Assembly (NCBI RefSeq): GCF_017313265.1
Contig: NZ_JAFLQZ010000009.1
Span: 1-64,000 of the forward strand
DNA length: 64,000 nucleotides
Direction of reading: 5' to 3'
Origin: Hymenobacter telluris
Lineage (GTDB): Bacteria; Bacteroidota; Bacteroidia; Cytophagales; Hymenobacteraceae
Part shown: positions 35,349 to 44,859 of the stretch, piece after piece
Position numbering within the stretch: the stretch's first letter is position 1
Layout of the letters: every line of letters begins with the position of its first letter
Position numbers and translations under genes: made by a program
Notes under the pieces: model-generated
Database searches by the model: none
What the model was told of the DNA's origin: nothing
What the model saw: the letters and a program-made list of their open reading frames with translations, nothing else

Positions 35349-35454
35349 AGCTGTTGGTGTTGGATGTTGGTTTGTGGTAATTGGTTCTTGGCCGGTGGTG
35401 CGTCAAATGGCAATTACCCAACAACCAATAACCAACAACCAAAAACTAACAGCT
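35349..35454. repeat. Imperfect TTGGTTGTTGG-type inverted repeat between gnd and zwf
   Basis: AGCTGTTGGTGTTGGATG-type sequence (35349-35383) has an imperfect inverted partner at 35411-35454 made of repeated CCAACAACCAA units. It fills most of the gap between gnd and zwf. It could form a long hairpin in the operon mRNA. Confidence 0.55.
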
Positions 35455-36952
35455 ATTTGTTGGGCGTAACGGGTTCCTCGCGCGTGCCTTCTTCCACCTG
35501 CGCATCTTCCTTGTTTTCAGCGTCTTCGTGCTTCGGTGTCCACTGGGTGTGGAACACGCCTTCGTGCCCAATCAGCTCGTAGGTGTGCGCCCCGAAATAG
35601 TCGCGCTGGGCCTGAATGAGGTTGGAAGGCATCCGGGCGCTGCGGAAAATATCGAAGTAGCTGAGCGCGGAAGCATAGCCTGGTACGGCAATGCCGGCCG
35701 CTACGCAACTGCTTACCACTGTGCGGGCGCCGGGCACCACTTCCTGCACCAGGCGCTGCACCTGCTGGTCGAGCAGCAGATGGGCTAGGTCGGGCGTGCT
35801 CTGGTAGGCGTTGAAAATATCGTTCAGGAAGCTGGACCGGATGATGCAGCCGCCGCGCCAGATTTTGGCAATTTCGGCCAGCTGCAGCTCGTAGCCATAC
35901 TCCTCGGAAGCCTTGGCCAGCATGTGCATGCCCTGGGCGTAGCTGATCATCATGCTGAAGTAGAACGCCTGCTCCAGGCTGGCCAGGAACTCGTCCTGGT
36001 TCACGTTTAGCGCGGCCTCGTCGTTCTGGCTGTACAGGCCGGCCAGCTGCTCCCGCAACGCCTTGAAGCGCGAAGCGTCGCGCATGGATACGGCCGTATC
36101 GATGGTGGGGATGGGGGCGGTGAGGTCCATGGCAATCTGGGAAGTCCATTTGCCGGTGCCTTTCGAGCGGGCTTCGTCCTTGATGTCGTCGAGCAGCAGG
36201 TGGTCGGTGTCGGGGGCAATGTACTGGAAGATGTCTTTGGTAATGTCGATGAGGAAGGACTGCAACCGGCCCTCGTTCCACCGGGCGAATACCTGTCCAA
36301 TGGCCTCGTTATCGAGCTTCAAGCCTTTTTTCAGGACTTCGTAGGTTTCGGCAATCAACTGCATCAGGCCGTACTCGATGCCGTTGTGCACCATCTTCAC
36401 GAAGTGGCCCGCCGCGCCCGGCCCGATGTAGGTTACGCAGGGTGCGCCATCCACTTTGGCGGCTACGGCTTCCAGCATGGGCCGCATGGTTTCGTAGGCT
36501 TGCTTGTCGCCGCCGGGCATCATGCTCGGGCCGAACCGGGCACCTTCTTCCCCGCCCGAAATACCCATGCCGAAGAAGTGCAGGCCCTCGGCTTCCAGCG
36601 CCTTGTCGCGCCGCTCGGTGTCGGTGAAATGGGAGTTGCCGCCGTCGATGATAATGTCGCCCTGGCTGAGCAGCGGCCGTAGCTCCTCGATTACGCTGTC
36701 CACTATTTTGCCGGCGGGCACCAGCATCATAATGGAGCGGGGCGTTGCCAGGCTCTGAATGAACTCGGGAAGGGTGGAAAAGCCCTGTACGGGCAAGCCT
36801 TCTCCCTCTTCGGCCAGCAACTGCACCTTGCTGGCGTCTTTGTCGTAGCCGGCTACCGCGAAATCATGGTCGGCGAGGTTGAGGAGAAGGTTGCGGCCCA
36901 TCGTTCCGAGGCCAATCATGCCGAACGAGTAGTTGGTTGGCGTTGCGCTCAT
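35453..36952 (-). CDS. gnd: NADP-dependent 6-phosphogluconate dehydrogenase, 499 aa
   Basis: This enzyme converts 6-phosphogluconate to ribulose 5-phosphate, CO2 and NADPH. The ATG at 36952 gives MSATPTNYSFGMIGLGTMGR with the Rossmann motif GLGTMGRN near residue 13. Catalytic-site motifs GISGGEEGARFGPSMMPGG (about 130) and KMVHNGIEYGLMQ (about 184) are intact, as is the C-terminal ALSYFDIFR and YFGAHTYELIG region. An upstream in-frame ATG would add a non-conserved leader. It is the first gene of the gnd-zwf-pgl operon. Confidence 0.95.
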   Translation of the reverse strand: MSATPTNYSFGMIGLGTMGRNLLLNLADHDFAVAGYDKDASKVQLLAEEGEGLPVQGFSTLPEFIQSLATPRSIMMLVPAGKIVDSVIEELRPLLSQGDIIIDGGNSHFTDTERRDKALEAEGLHFFGMGISGGEEGARFGPSMMPGGDKQAYETMRPMLEAVAAKVDGAPCVTYIGPGAAGHFVKMVHNGIEYGLMQLIAETYEVLKKGLKLDNEAIGQVFARWNEGRLQSFLIDITKDIFQYIAPDTDHLLLDDIKDEARSKGTGKWTSQIAMDLTAPIPTIDTAVSMRDASRFKALREQLAGLYSQNDEAALNVNQDEFLASLEQAFYFSMMISYAQGMHMLAKASEEYGYELQLAEIAKIWRGGCIIRSSFLNDIFNAYQSTPDLAHLLLDQQVQRLVQEVVPGARTVVSSCVAAGIAVPGYASALSYFDIFRSARMPSNLIQAQRDYFGAHTYELIGHEGVFHTQWTPKHEDAENKEDAQVEEGTREEPVTPNK

Positions 36953-37274
36953 TGTATTCACTGGGTTTAAGAGCCAGGCAGTGCCCGACGGATGTTGAAG
37001 CAGAAGAGAAAGGAGCGCCAAAAGGTACACGCCTTTTATTGAATAGAATTGAGTTCTACTGTTATAATACCGTCATTGTTTAGGAAGCAGGAAATTAAGG
37101 CCCCAGCCGTGCTACGGTAGGTCAGACTGCCGCACCTCAGAGTACAGGACAGTTAGCGGCTGTTTCACTGCTTTCTTGGCTATACCTTCCACCTGCCGTT
37201 TTCGGTAGGTGGGCGCAGCTTTTTGCCCGGTGCGTTGTTCTTTGCTTTCCGCCAACTCCAACCTTTTCCTGCCC
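36953..37274. other. Divergent intergenic region gnd / oligogalacturonate lyase
   Basis: This 322-nt gap holds the promoters of the pentose-phosphate operon (leftward) and of the pectin locus (rightward). A small palindrome AAAAGG...CCTTTT lies near 37020-37037. The shared AGTACAGGAC box is at 37141. No gene was seen. Confidence 0.5.
37141..37178 (+). promoter_or_regulatory. Candidate pectin-locus promoter, copy 1 (oligogalacturonate lyase)
   Basis: AGTACAGGACAG begins at 37141 and TTCTTG ends at 37178, the same spacing as in four other promoters of this locus. It lies 97-134 nt before the start codon. The two parts could be a -35-like or activator site and a -7 element. Confidence 0.5.
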
Positions 37275-38501
37275 ATGAAAACAACCTTCGCCCTAACCGT
37301 TCTGAGCGGCTTGCTGCATTTCGGGCTGAGTGCGCAGGCCCAACCAACCCTGGCCACCGGCGCGCAGAAACCTATGGCCGCCGCCGAATGGATTGACGAA
37401 GCCACCGGCCACCGTGTGGTGCGCCTGACCCCGCTGAGCGGTAGCAACGCTAGCTTCTACTTCCACAACAACCCATTCGTGAAGCAGCGCAGGCGGGAGG
37501 GCGACCAAATGGTGTATTATCACACCAGCCCCGAAGGCAAGCAGCTCTACACCGTAAACCTGAAAACCCGCAAAAGCGAGCCGCTGACCCGTGCCTTTGC
37601 CCAAGTGAGCGGCGAAATAGTGGCCCCCAAGCGGCGGGAGGTGTTCTACCAAACCGGCGACTCGGTGTACGCCACCCACCTCGACACCAAAAAAACGCGC
37701 CTGATTTACGTATTCCCCCCCGATTTCCGGGCCACCATCACCACCCTCAACGCCGACGAAACCCAGCTGGGCGGTACCTGGTCTACCAACGAGGAAAAGG
37801 AAATCTACCGGAAATACCCGGCCAAGAGCGACTATTTCAACCGCATCTACGAGGCCAAGCTGCCGCGCACTCTGTTCAGCGTGGGCGTAGACAACGGGCA
37901 GCTGACTAAGATTTTCACCGACAAAGCCTGGCTGAACCACGTGCAGTTTTCGCCCACCGATCCGCAGCTGCTCATGTTTTGCCACGAAGGCCCCTGGCAC
38001 AAAGTGGACCGCATCTGGACCATCAACACCGAAACCAAGGACGTGAAGCTGGTGCACAAGCGCACAATGGACATGGAAATTGCCGGCCACGAGTTTTTTG
38101 CGCCCGATGGCAAAACCATCTGGTACGACCAGCAGCTCCCGCGCGGCGCCACGTTCTACGTAACCGGCACCGACCTGAAAACCGGCTACGAGCGGAAATG
38201 CCAGCTGGACCGCAACGAGTGGTCGGTGCACTACACGATTTCGCCTAGCCAGCAGCTATTTGCCGGCGACGGGGGCAACGAAACCGCCGTGGCCAAAGCC
38301 CCCGATGGCAAGTGGATTTATTTGCTGCGGCCCGAGGGGCTCAAGTTCAAGTCGGAGAAGCTGGTGAACATGAAGCAGCACGACTACGCCCTGGAGCCGA
38401 ACGTGCACTTTTCGCCCGATGAGAAGTGGATCATCTTCCGCGCTAATTTCGAGGGGGAAAGCCAGGTGTACGCCGTGGAAATTGCCAAAAAAGCGCTGTA
38501 G
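37275..38501 (+). CDS. ogl: Oligogalacturonate lyase (PL22 family), 408 aa
   Basis: This enzyme cleaves short oligogalacturonides, often unsaturated disaccharides, by beta-elimination to give keto-uronate monomers. The protein is a seven-bladed beta-propeller. The ATG at 37275 starts a signal peptide (MKTTFALTVLSGLLHFGLSA), so it acts in the periplasm. PL22 features are GHRVVRLTPLSGSNASFYFH near the N-terminus, MFCHEGPWHKVDRIW in the middle, AGHEFFAPDGKTIWY, and a late HDYALEPNVHFSPDEKW whose histidines fit metal and catalytic positions. It is the first gene of the pectin locus, and the next gene begins at the very next base. Confidence 0.88.
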   Translation: MKTTFALTVLSGLLHFGLSAQAQPTLATGAQKPMAAAEWIDEATGHRVVRLTPLSGSNASFYFHNNPFVKQRRREGDQMVYYHTSPEGKQLYTVNLKTRKSEPLTRAFAQVSGEIVAPKRREVFYQTGDSVYATHLDTKKTRLIYVFPPDFRATITTLNADETQLGGTWSTNEEKEIYRKYPAKSDYFNRIYEAKLPRTLFSVGVDNGQLTKIFTDKAWLNHVQFSPTDPQLLMFCHEGPWHKVDRIWTINTETKDVKLVHKRTMDMEIAGHEFFAPDGKTIWYDQQLPRGATFYVTGTDLKTGYERKCQLDRNEWSVHYTISPSQQLFAGDGGNETAVAKAPDGKWIYLLRPEGLKFKSEKLVNMKQHDYALEPNVHFSPDEKWIIFRANFEGESQVYAVEIAKKAL

Positions 38502-39593
38502 ATGACGAGCAGACGAGAGTTTCTAGCGGGCCTGATGCTGGCCCCGTTTGCGCGGGCCGCCGGGGCCATGAGCGGCTACCAGGCCGGCCGGCTGCTCGAC
38601 TTGCCGAAGGGCAGCCTATCGAAGTTCAGCCGGCACCTCAAGCCCGTAGGCCGGGCCCTGGAGCTACCCGACTGGTACGTGTGGTGCAACTCGCCCATTT
38701 ATGGCCCCGACGGCAAGGTGCACGTATTTTTCTCGCGTTGGCCCAAGGCCAAAGGCATGGGCGGCTGGATCAATAGCTCGGAAATTGCCCACGCCGTAGC
38801 CGATTCGCCTACCGGACCTTTTGAGTACCTCGAAACGGTGCTGGCACCGCGCGGGCCGGGTTTTTGGGATGCCACCACCTGCCACAACCCTAGCATTCAG
38901 TTCGTGGACGGCAAGTATTGCCTGTTTTTTATGGGCAACTCCAACGGCAAAACCGACACCAAGCGCATCGGCCTGGCCATTGCCGATTCGCTCAACGGCC
39001 CCTGGCAGCGCCCCGACCAGCCCCTGCTGCAACCCGGCGACACCGGTGCCTGGGACGACCATTGCACCACCAACCCGGCTTTCATCAAGCATCCCAACGG
39101 GCAATACTGGCTGTACTACAAATCGTGGAACACCCAGGACTACCTCACGGCCCCCGACCCCACCATCCGGGGCAACCGCAAATACGGCCTGGCCGTGGCC
39201 GACAAGCTGGAAGGCCCCTACGTGAAGTACGCCGGCAACCCCGTCATCGACTTCTCCCGGCAAGGCAACAACAAGCAGTTCGAGGATGCCTTTGTGTGGC
39301 GCGAAAACAACCGTTTCAAGATGCTGGCCCGCGACATGGGCGTGTATAACCACGAAGTTGGGCTGTACCTGGAATCCAGGGACGGTAAGGAGTGGGCGTT
39401 TCCGAAAGTGGCCTACCTGCCCCTGCGCGAGTACGGCGTGCAGGAGCCACCCGCCCCCCAAAACCTGAAGCGCTACGGCCGCCTGGAACGCCCCCAATTG
39501 CTAATGCGCAACGGCAAACCCGAGTACCTGTTCGGTGCCTCCCAAGGCGGCCAGGCCATGACAGCCTCGGCGTTTGTGTTCCGGATTACCTGA
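38502..39593 (+). CDS. GH43-like five-bladed beta-propeller glycosidase, 363 aa
   Basis: This is a predicted exported glycoside hydrolase of the GH43/GH32/GH117-like propeller clan. The N-terminus MTSRREFLAGLMLAPFARAA carries a twin-arginine (SRREFL) motif. Propeller blades show GPDGKVHVFFSRWP, ATTCHNPSIQFVDGKYCLFF, NPAFIKHPNGQYWLYYKSW and FEDAFVWRENNRFKMLARDM; the acidic residues in such blades are usual catalytic candidates. It follows the PL22 stop with no gap, so the two are translated from one mRNA. The exact CAZy family and sugar are not clear; arabinose or galactose side chains of pectin are possible. Confidence 0.7.
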   Translation: MTSRREFLAGLMLAPFARAAGAMSGYQAGRLLDLPKGSLSKFSRHLKPVGRALELPDWYVWCNSPIYGPDGKVHVFFSRWPKAKGMGGWINSSEIAHAVADSPTGPFEYLETVLAPRGPGFWDATTCHNPSIQFVDGKYCLFFMGNSNGKTDTKRIGLAIADSLNGPWQRPDQPLLQPGDTGAWDDHCTTNPAFIKHPNGQYWLYYKSWNTQDYLTAPDPTIRGNRKYGLAVADKLEGPYVKYAGNPVIDFSRQGNNKQFEDAFVWRENNRFKMLARDMGVYNHEVGLYLESRDGKEWAFPKVAYLPLREYGVQEPPAPQNLKRYGRLERPQLLMRNGKPEYLFGASQGGQAMTASAFVFRIT

Positions 39594-39614
39594 TGCCCGT
39601 TTTGTAGTAAAAGA

Positions 39615-39710
39615 CCGTCATGCTGAGCTTGTCGAAGCATCTCTACCGCTTCGTTTTTACATCAGATTTACCATTGCGGTAGAGATGCTTCGACAAGCTC
39701 AGCATGACGG
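39615..39710. repeat. GTCATGCTGAG-family palindrome, perfect 35-bp arms
   Basis: Arms 39615-39649 and 39676-39710 are exact inverted copies around a 26-nt loop. The arm differs from the 32885 copy at one position (TTGTCG instead of TTGCCG), and the change is mirrored in the partner arm. It lies in the gap before the esterase gene. Confidence 0.95.
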
Positions 39711-39748
39711 GCTGGTTTGTTTTCCATTACATTCTCCACATACTTCAT

Positions 39749-41266
39749 ATGCGCCCCAAGCTCTTCCTGCCATTCCTGCTCGCTCCTTTTGCCTCCCGCG
39801 CCGACGTAACCCTGCCGGCCCTGATGACCGACAACATGGTAGTGCAGCAGAAAACCAACGTGGCGCTCTGGGGCTGGGCCGCGCCGGGCGAGGCCGTAAC
39901 CGTAACAGTGGGCTGGCAAAAAGCCCCGCGCAAAGTGGTGGCCGATAAGGACGGCAACTGGCTGGTGCGCGTGCCCACGGGCAAGGCCGGCGGGCCCTAT
40001 ACCATTAAGGTGCAAGGCAACAATCAGCTCACCATCAACAACGTGCTGCTAGGGGAGGTGTGGCTGTGCTCGGGGCAGTCGAACATGAACTTCCCGGTAA
40101 CCAAGCGGCCCAACAGCGGCTCCTACACCGGTATCATCAACGCGGCGGAGGTAATTCCGAAAGCCAATTACCCCAAAATCCGAATGTTCACGGTGGTGCA
40201 GAAGGTGGCCGATACGCCCCAGCGCGACGTGCAGGGCAGCTGGGTGGTGTGCAGCCCCGAAACCGTCGGCAACTTTTCGGCGGTGGCATACTTTTTCGGG
40301 CAGGAGATTCACGAGAAAACCGGCGTGCCCATCGGCCTGATTCACTCCTCCTGGGGCGGCACGCCGGCCGAGTCCTGGACCCGCAAAGATGTGCTGGAGC
40401 GCAACCCGGACTTCCAGCCTATTCTGACGCGCTACGAGCAGGGCCTCACCCAGCGCCCCGCCTACGAAACCGCCCTAGCGGCCTGGAAGCAGGAGCACGA
40501 CGCCAACCCCCAGGCCACCAGCCCAAAGCCCGTTGAGCCGCTGAGTGCCACCAGCAATAAGTCGCCGTACAAGCTCTACAACGGCATGATTAAGGGCCTG
40601 GAACCGTACACCTTGCGCGGCGTTATCTGGTACCAGGGCGAAAACAACGCCGAGCGGGCCTACCAGTACCGCAAACTGTTTCCGGCCCTGATTGCCAACT
40701 GGCGCCAAGATTGGCAGCAGCCCAACCTGCCGTTCTACTTCGTGCAGATTGCGCCCCACCGCAGCCAGAACCCCGAAATCCGCGAAGCGCAGCTCCTGAC
40801 CATGCAAACCGTGCCCCACACCGGCATGGCCGTCATCACCGATGCCGGCGACTCCCTGGACATTCACCCGCGCAACAAGCAGGTGGTAGGGCACCGGCTG
40901 GCTTTGTGGGCGCTCAGCCATGAGTACGGCCAGACCAAGCTGCCGTATTCCGGCCCCATCTACGAGGCTATGAAGGTGGAAAACGACAAGGTGCGCCTGC
41001 AATTCAAGTACGCCGATGGACTGCAAGCTCAGGGCGGCCCCTTGCGCCGGTTCACCGTAGCTGGCCCCGACAGCGTATTCGTACCCGCGCAGGCGCAGAT
41101 TGAGGGCCGTACGGTGGTGGTGTGGAGCGACAAGGTGAAGCAGCCGGTGGCCGTGCGCTTCGGGTGGAGTGCTGCGCCGATGCCTAACCTCTACAACGGC
41201 GCCGGCCTGCCTGCTTCGCCCTTCCGCACCGACGCTTGGCGTACGCCTACCCAAGGCAAAAATTAG
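39749..41266 (+). CDS. Sialate O-acetylesterase-type carbohydrate esterase, 505 aa
   Basis: This is an SGNH-fold esterase likely to remove acetyl groups from pectic sugars. The ATG at 39749 begins a short signal peptide (MRPKLFLPFLLAPFASRA). An N-terminal beta domain (residues ~20-100, VTVTVGWQKAPRKVVADKDG) precedes the block I serine motif LCSGQSNMNFP near residue 111. It also has GLIHSSWGGTPAESW, WYQGENNA and the block V DIHPRNK near 370 with the catalytic Asp and His. The context with rhamnogalacturonan enzymes suggests pectin acetyl groups rather than sialic acid. The core catalytic elements are intact. Confidence 0.85.
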   Translation: MRPKLFLPFLLAPFASRADVTLPALMTDNMVVQQKTNVALWGWAAPGEAVTVTVGWQKAPRKVVADKDGNWLVRVPTGKAGGPYTIKVQGNNQLTINNVLLGEVWLCSGQSNMNFPVTKRPNSGSYTGIINAAEVIPKANYPKIRMFTVVQKVADTPQRDVQGSWVVCSPETVGNFSAVAYFFGQEIHEKTGVPIGLIHSSWGGTPAESWTRKDVLERNPDFQPILTRYEQGLTQRPAYETALAAWKQEHDANPQATSPKPVEPLSATSNKSPYKLYNGMIKGLEPYTLRGVIWYQGENNAERAYQYRKLFPALIANWRQDWQQPNLPFYFVQIAPHRSQNPEIREAQLLTMQTVPHTGMAVITDAGDSLDIHPRNKQVVGHRLALWALSHEYGQTKLPYSGPIYEAMKVENDKVRLQFKYADGLQAQGGPLRRFTVAGPDSVFVPAQAQIEGRTVVVWSDKVKQPVAVRFGWSAAPMPNLYNGAGLPASPFRTDAWRTPTQGKN

Positions 41267-41442
41267 TCTTAAGTATAAGTCAGTAGCACTGTATAAGCAA
41301 AGGTGAGTGCCTACTTATATAGATGACAATGATGCTAACGTAGCTAGCTCAACAGCCTGCTTGAGTGTAGCTGAAGGCGTATGATAGGTAGGGGGCAAAT
41401 ATATGATATGAAAAATATGTTGTAATGCGGTAAAAGCGGTAC

Positions 41443-41481
41443 GGTACAGGACAGTTGGAAGTGAGTAAGGGAATACTTTTG
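41443..41481 (+). promoter_or_regulatory. Candidate pectin-locus promoter, copy 2 (susC)
   Basis: GGTACAGGACAG begins at 41443, and TACTTTTG (41474-41481) matches the Bacteroidetes -7 consensus TAnnTTTG exactly. This copy therefore places the shared box at the -35 region. The TTG at 41455 is too close for a normal -33 element. The start codon of susC is at 41543. Confidence 0.55.
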
Positions 41482-41542
41482 GGATAAGCTGGGATTTTCA
41501 TCTCGCCTTTCATCTCAAAATTTTCCCACACCTACCTCCTAT

Positions 41543-44500
41543 ATGAACAACAACTACACATGGCGGCGTGGCCAGCTGGTAGCCTGCCTACCGCTGTTGC
41601 TACTAGCCGGCCCCGGACTTACGGCCGCGCAGGCCCACCCCGTCAGCAAAACGGTAGCTGATGTGCAACTCACCGGCCGCGTGGTTTCCCCAACCAACGA
41701 AGGCATTCCTGGCGTTACCGTGGTGCTGAAGGGAACTACCCGCGGCACAACCACGGGCGCCGATGGTAGCTTCACGCTGGCCGTGCCCGAAGGCGGTGGT
41801 ACGTTGGTGTTCAGCTTTATCGGGTTTCAGACCCAGGAGCGGAATTTCTCGGGTGCGGAAAAACTTACCATCAAGCTTGCTGAGGATACCAAAAGCCTTG
41901 ATGAGGTAGTGGTAGTGGGCTATGGCACCCAGAAGAAAGCCGACGTAACCGGCGCTATTGCCTCGTTCAACGCCGAAAAACTAGAGGAGCGTCCCATTGC
42001 CCGCGTCGACCAGGCGCTGGTGGGGCAGCTGGCGGGGGTGCAGGTAAAGCAGACTTCGGGGGTGCCCGGCCGGCCCTTTAGCATTCAGGTGCGCGGTGCC
42101 GGCTCGATTTCCGCTGGCAACGAGCCGCTGTATGTTATCGATGGCTTTCCGCTGGAAACGGTGGGCGCGAGCAGCAACGGCCGCTTCGGCAGTGGCAACC
42201 CGCTCGATAACATCAACCCCAATGACATTGCCAACATTGAGGTACTGAAGGATGCCGCCGCCGCCGCTATTTATGGCTCGCGGGCGGCCAATGGCGTAGT
42301 AATTATCACGACCAAGCGTGGCCGGTCGGGCAAGCCCCAAATCAGCGTGAATACCTACATTGGTGGTTCGCGGGCGGCCAAAAAGCTGGACTTGCTAAAC
42401 GGCGAGGAGTGGGCTGCGCGGGCCACTGAAATCATCAACAACAACTGGGTGCGCTCGACGCCGACTACCCCAGGCGCCGTGCAGCGCACCGCCGACCAAA
42501 CCACGGCTCAGCGGCGGCAGATTCTGGGTTTGACTGGCAACAATGTTAACCCCGATTTAATGCTGGACGACCGGTGGGCTATTCCCGGCCACCCCGGCCT
42601 GCAATACATAGACTGGCAGGACCAGCTCTACCGCACCGGCGTCACCCAGAACTACCAGGTGAGTGCCTCGGGCGCCACCGACAACGTAAACTACTACGTG
42701 TCGGGTAACTATAACAGCCAAGAGGGCTTTGCCAAGGGCCTCGACTATAAGCGCTACACCGTGCGGGCCAACGTGGAGGTGAAGGCCAACGACAAGCTGA
42801 AGTTCGGCCTGACTATCAACCCCACGTACTCGGTTTCCACTGACCCCGGCATTGAAGGCAAAGACAACCGCTTCCACCAGCTGCTGTCGCAAACCCCGAT
42901 TGCGGAAGACACGGCTGGCGTGTACACTGGCTACGGCAAAAACGAGGCCTACCGCTGGGGGGTGAGCACGGCCAGCCCCATTGCTGTCATTGAAAACTTC
43001 TACGGCGATACTCGCAACTACCGCACGCTGGGCACAGTGTTTGGTGAATATCAGCCTATTAGTGGCTTGGTGCTGCGTTCTTCGTTGAACTTCGACAACA
43101 ACGAGTCAACCTCGAAATCGTATTCGCCGCCCACCCGCAATCTGCCTACCTCGCTGGCGAGTGGCTCGTACAGCACCTACCGCCGCCAGACGCTGGTAAC
43201 GGAAAACACGGCAACCTACAGCAAGACGCTGGGCAAGAACGATTTCACGTTGCTGGGCGGTTTCTCCTACAACTTCGCCAAGCTCGACAACAACAGTGCG
43301 TCTTCGTCGGGGGGCTTTGTCAACAGCCAGGTGCGCACGCTGAATGGAGCAGTGCTGGTGCAAAGCTCCGGCCCTACTGAGTCGCAGAGCACGTTGGTTT
43401 CCTATTTCAGCCGCCTGCAATACGCCTATGATGGCAAGTATTTGCTGTCGGCCAGTATCCGCCGGGATGCTTCGTCGCGCTTCGGGTTTGACGACCGGGC
43501 CGGTATTTTCCCGGCCGTGTCGGCAGGTTGGCGCATCTCGCAGGAGTCGTTTATGCAGCCTGTTACGTTCCTGAGCGACCTGAAGCTGCGAGCCAGCTTG
43601 GGCTACTCCGGTAACAACACCATCGGCGACTACAGCAGCATTGCCACGCTGGGCGTGTATAACTACACTTTTGGCGGCCTCATTGCGCCGGGCCAAGCCC
43701 CCAACAAAGTCGGCAACTCGCGCCTGAAGTGGGAGCGTAACCGCACCGTTGACTTCGGGGTTGATTTTGGGGTGCTGAAAAACCGCGTCACAGTTTCGGC
43801 CGATTATTACACCAAAACCAGCCAGGATTTGCTCCTGAACGTGCCTGTACTCACGGGCGCGGGCTTCGGCACCAACCTGGAAAACATTGGGGAGGTGCGC
43901 AACAAAGGGTGGGAGCTGGAGCTGAACACCCGCAACCTGGAAGGCGCCCTTTCCTGGACGACCTCGCTCAACGTAAGCCACAACGAAAACGAAGTGGTGC
44001 ACCTGGGCCCTGGTGATGCTACCATTGAAGTGCCCAACGGCCTCGATACCCCCAGTAACATCCTGAAAGTAGGCTTGCCGGTCTACAGCATCTTTGTGGT
44101 GAAGCAAACCGGTATCCTCAGCCAGTCGGATATCGACAACGGGGCAGCCCGCTTTGGCAACCAGACCGCCGGCGACCCGCGCTACGAAGACTACAACGGC
44201 GACGGCAAGATTGACGTGAACGACCGGCAGGTGGTGGGCAACCCCAACCCCACCTACACTTTTGGCATTACCAACACGCTGCGCTACAAAGGCTTCGACC
44301 TAAGCTTCCTGGTGCAGGGGCAGCACGGCGGCTCCATCTACTCCACCCTGGGCCGCGCCATCGACCGCACCAGCGTGGGCTACAAGGAAAACGCTCTGGG
44401 CCGGGTGCGCGACCGGTGGTTCTCGGCCGAAGACCCCGGTGCCGGCGTGAAAGGCAAAGCCACGGGTAGCTTCGGCTTCATCCGTAACACCGACTGGCTG

Positions 44501-44755
44501 TACTCTTCCAACTACTACCGGGTGCGCACCATCACGCTGGGTTACGACCTAGGCCTGCTCATCAACAAGCGTGTAGCTCAGGGTGCCCGCGTGTACATGA
44601 CGGCCGAAAACTGGTTTGGGCATGATAAGTACTACGGTGGCCTCAACCCCGATGCCTTGAACACGGGCAACACGGGCACCTTCGTGTCGGGCTCCGACTA
44701 CGGCGGGTTGCCACTGGCTAAAACCCTGGTACTCGGCCTCAACCTCACTTTCTAA
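41543..44755 (+). CDS. SusC/RagA-family TonB-linked transporter of the pectin locus, 1070 aa
   Basis: This is an outer-membrane importer for pectic oligosaccharides with the adjacent SusD. It has a signal peptide (LVACLPLLLLAGPGLTAAQA), a carboxypeptidase-regulatory-like domain (GRVVSPTNEGIPGVTVVLKG) at about 45-120, a TonB plug with the SusC signature (IANIEVLKDAAAAAIYGSRA), and a beta-barrel ending with LAKTLVLGLNLTF. Length and domain order are normal. susD follows after 104 nt. Substrate is inferred from neighbours: GH28, GH105, GH106 and PL22. Confidence 0.93.
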   Translation: MNNNYTWRRGQLVACLPLLLLAGPGLTAAQAHPVSKTVADVQLTGRVVSPTNEGIPGVTVVLKGTTRGTTTGADGSFTLAVPEGGGTLVFSFIGFQTQERNFSGAEKLTIKLAEDTKSLDEVVVVGYGTQKKADVTGAIASFNAEKLEERPIARVDQALVGQLAGVQVKQTSGVPGRPFSIQVRGAGSISAGNEPLYVIDGFPLETVGASSNGRFGSGNPLDNINPNDIANIEVLKDAAAAAIYGSRAANGVVIITTKRGRSGKPQISVNTYIGGSRAAKKLDLLNGEEWAARATEIINNNWVRSTPTTPGAVQRTADQTTAQRRQILGLTGNNVNPDLMLDDRWAIPGHPGLQYIDWQDQLYRTGVTQNYQVSASGATDNVNYYVSGNYNSQEGFAKGLDYKRYTVRANVEVKANDKLKFGLTINPTYSVSTDPGIEGKDNRFHQLLSQTPIAEDTAGVYTGYGKNEAYRWGVSTASPIAVIENFYGDTRNYRTLGTVFGEYQPISGLVLRSSLNFDNNESTSKSYSPPTRNLPTSLASGSYSTYRRQTLVTENTATYSKTLGKNDFTLLGGFSYNFAKLDNNSASSSGGFVNSQVRTLNGAVLVQSSGPTESQSTLVSYFSRLQYAYDGKYLLSASIRRDASSRFGFDDRAGIFPAVSAGWRISQESFMQPVTFLSDLKLRASLGYSGNNTIGDYSSIATLGVYNYTFGGLIAPGQAPNKVGNSRLKWERNRTVDFGVDFGVLKNRVTVSADYYTKTSQDLLLNVPVLTGAGFGTNLENIGEVRNKGWELELNTRNLEGALSWTTSLNVSHNENEVVHLGPGDATIEVPNGLDTPSNILKVGLPVYSIFVVKQTGILSQSDIDNGAARFGNQTAGDPRYEDYNGDGKIDVNDRQVVGNPNPTYTFGITNTLRYKGFDLSFLVQGQHGGSIYSTLGRAIDRTSVGYKENALGRVRDRWFSAEDPGAGVKGKATGSFGFIRNTDWLYSSNYYRVRTITLGYDLGLLINKRVAQGARVYMTAENWFGHDKYYGGLNPDALNTGNTGTFVSGSDYGGLPLAKTLVLGLNLTF

Positions 44756-44859
44756 CTTTAAGAAGCTGGAAATGAGGAGCTAAGAACTGGAATAAGGCAA
44801 ATGCCTGTGCTTCTGGTTGCTGTGTTCTGCCTCTTGGCTTCTAACTCCTGAAATCATCC

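Noticed and set aside
39749..41266. True sialic-acid esterase
   Set aside because: No sialic-acid genes are nearby; all neighbours act on pectin, and this esterase family is broad in substrate.
44756..44859. Hairpin element between susC and susD of the pectin locus
   Set aside because: AGAAGC-like words repeat in both orientations, but the pairing is too broken to support an element.
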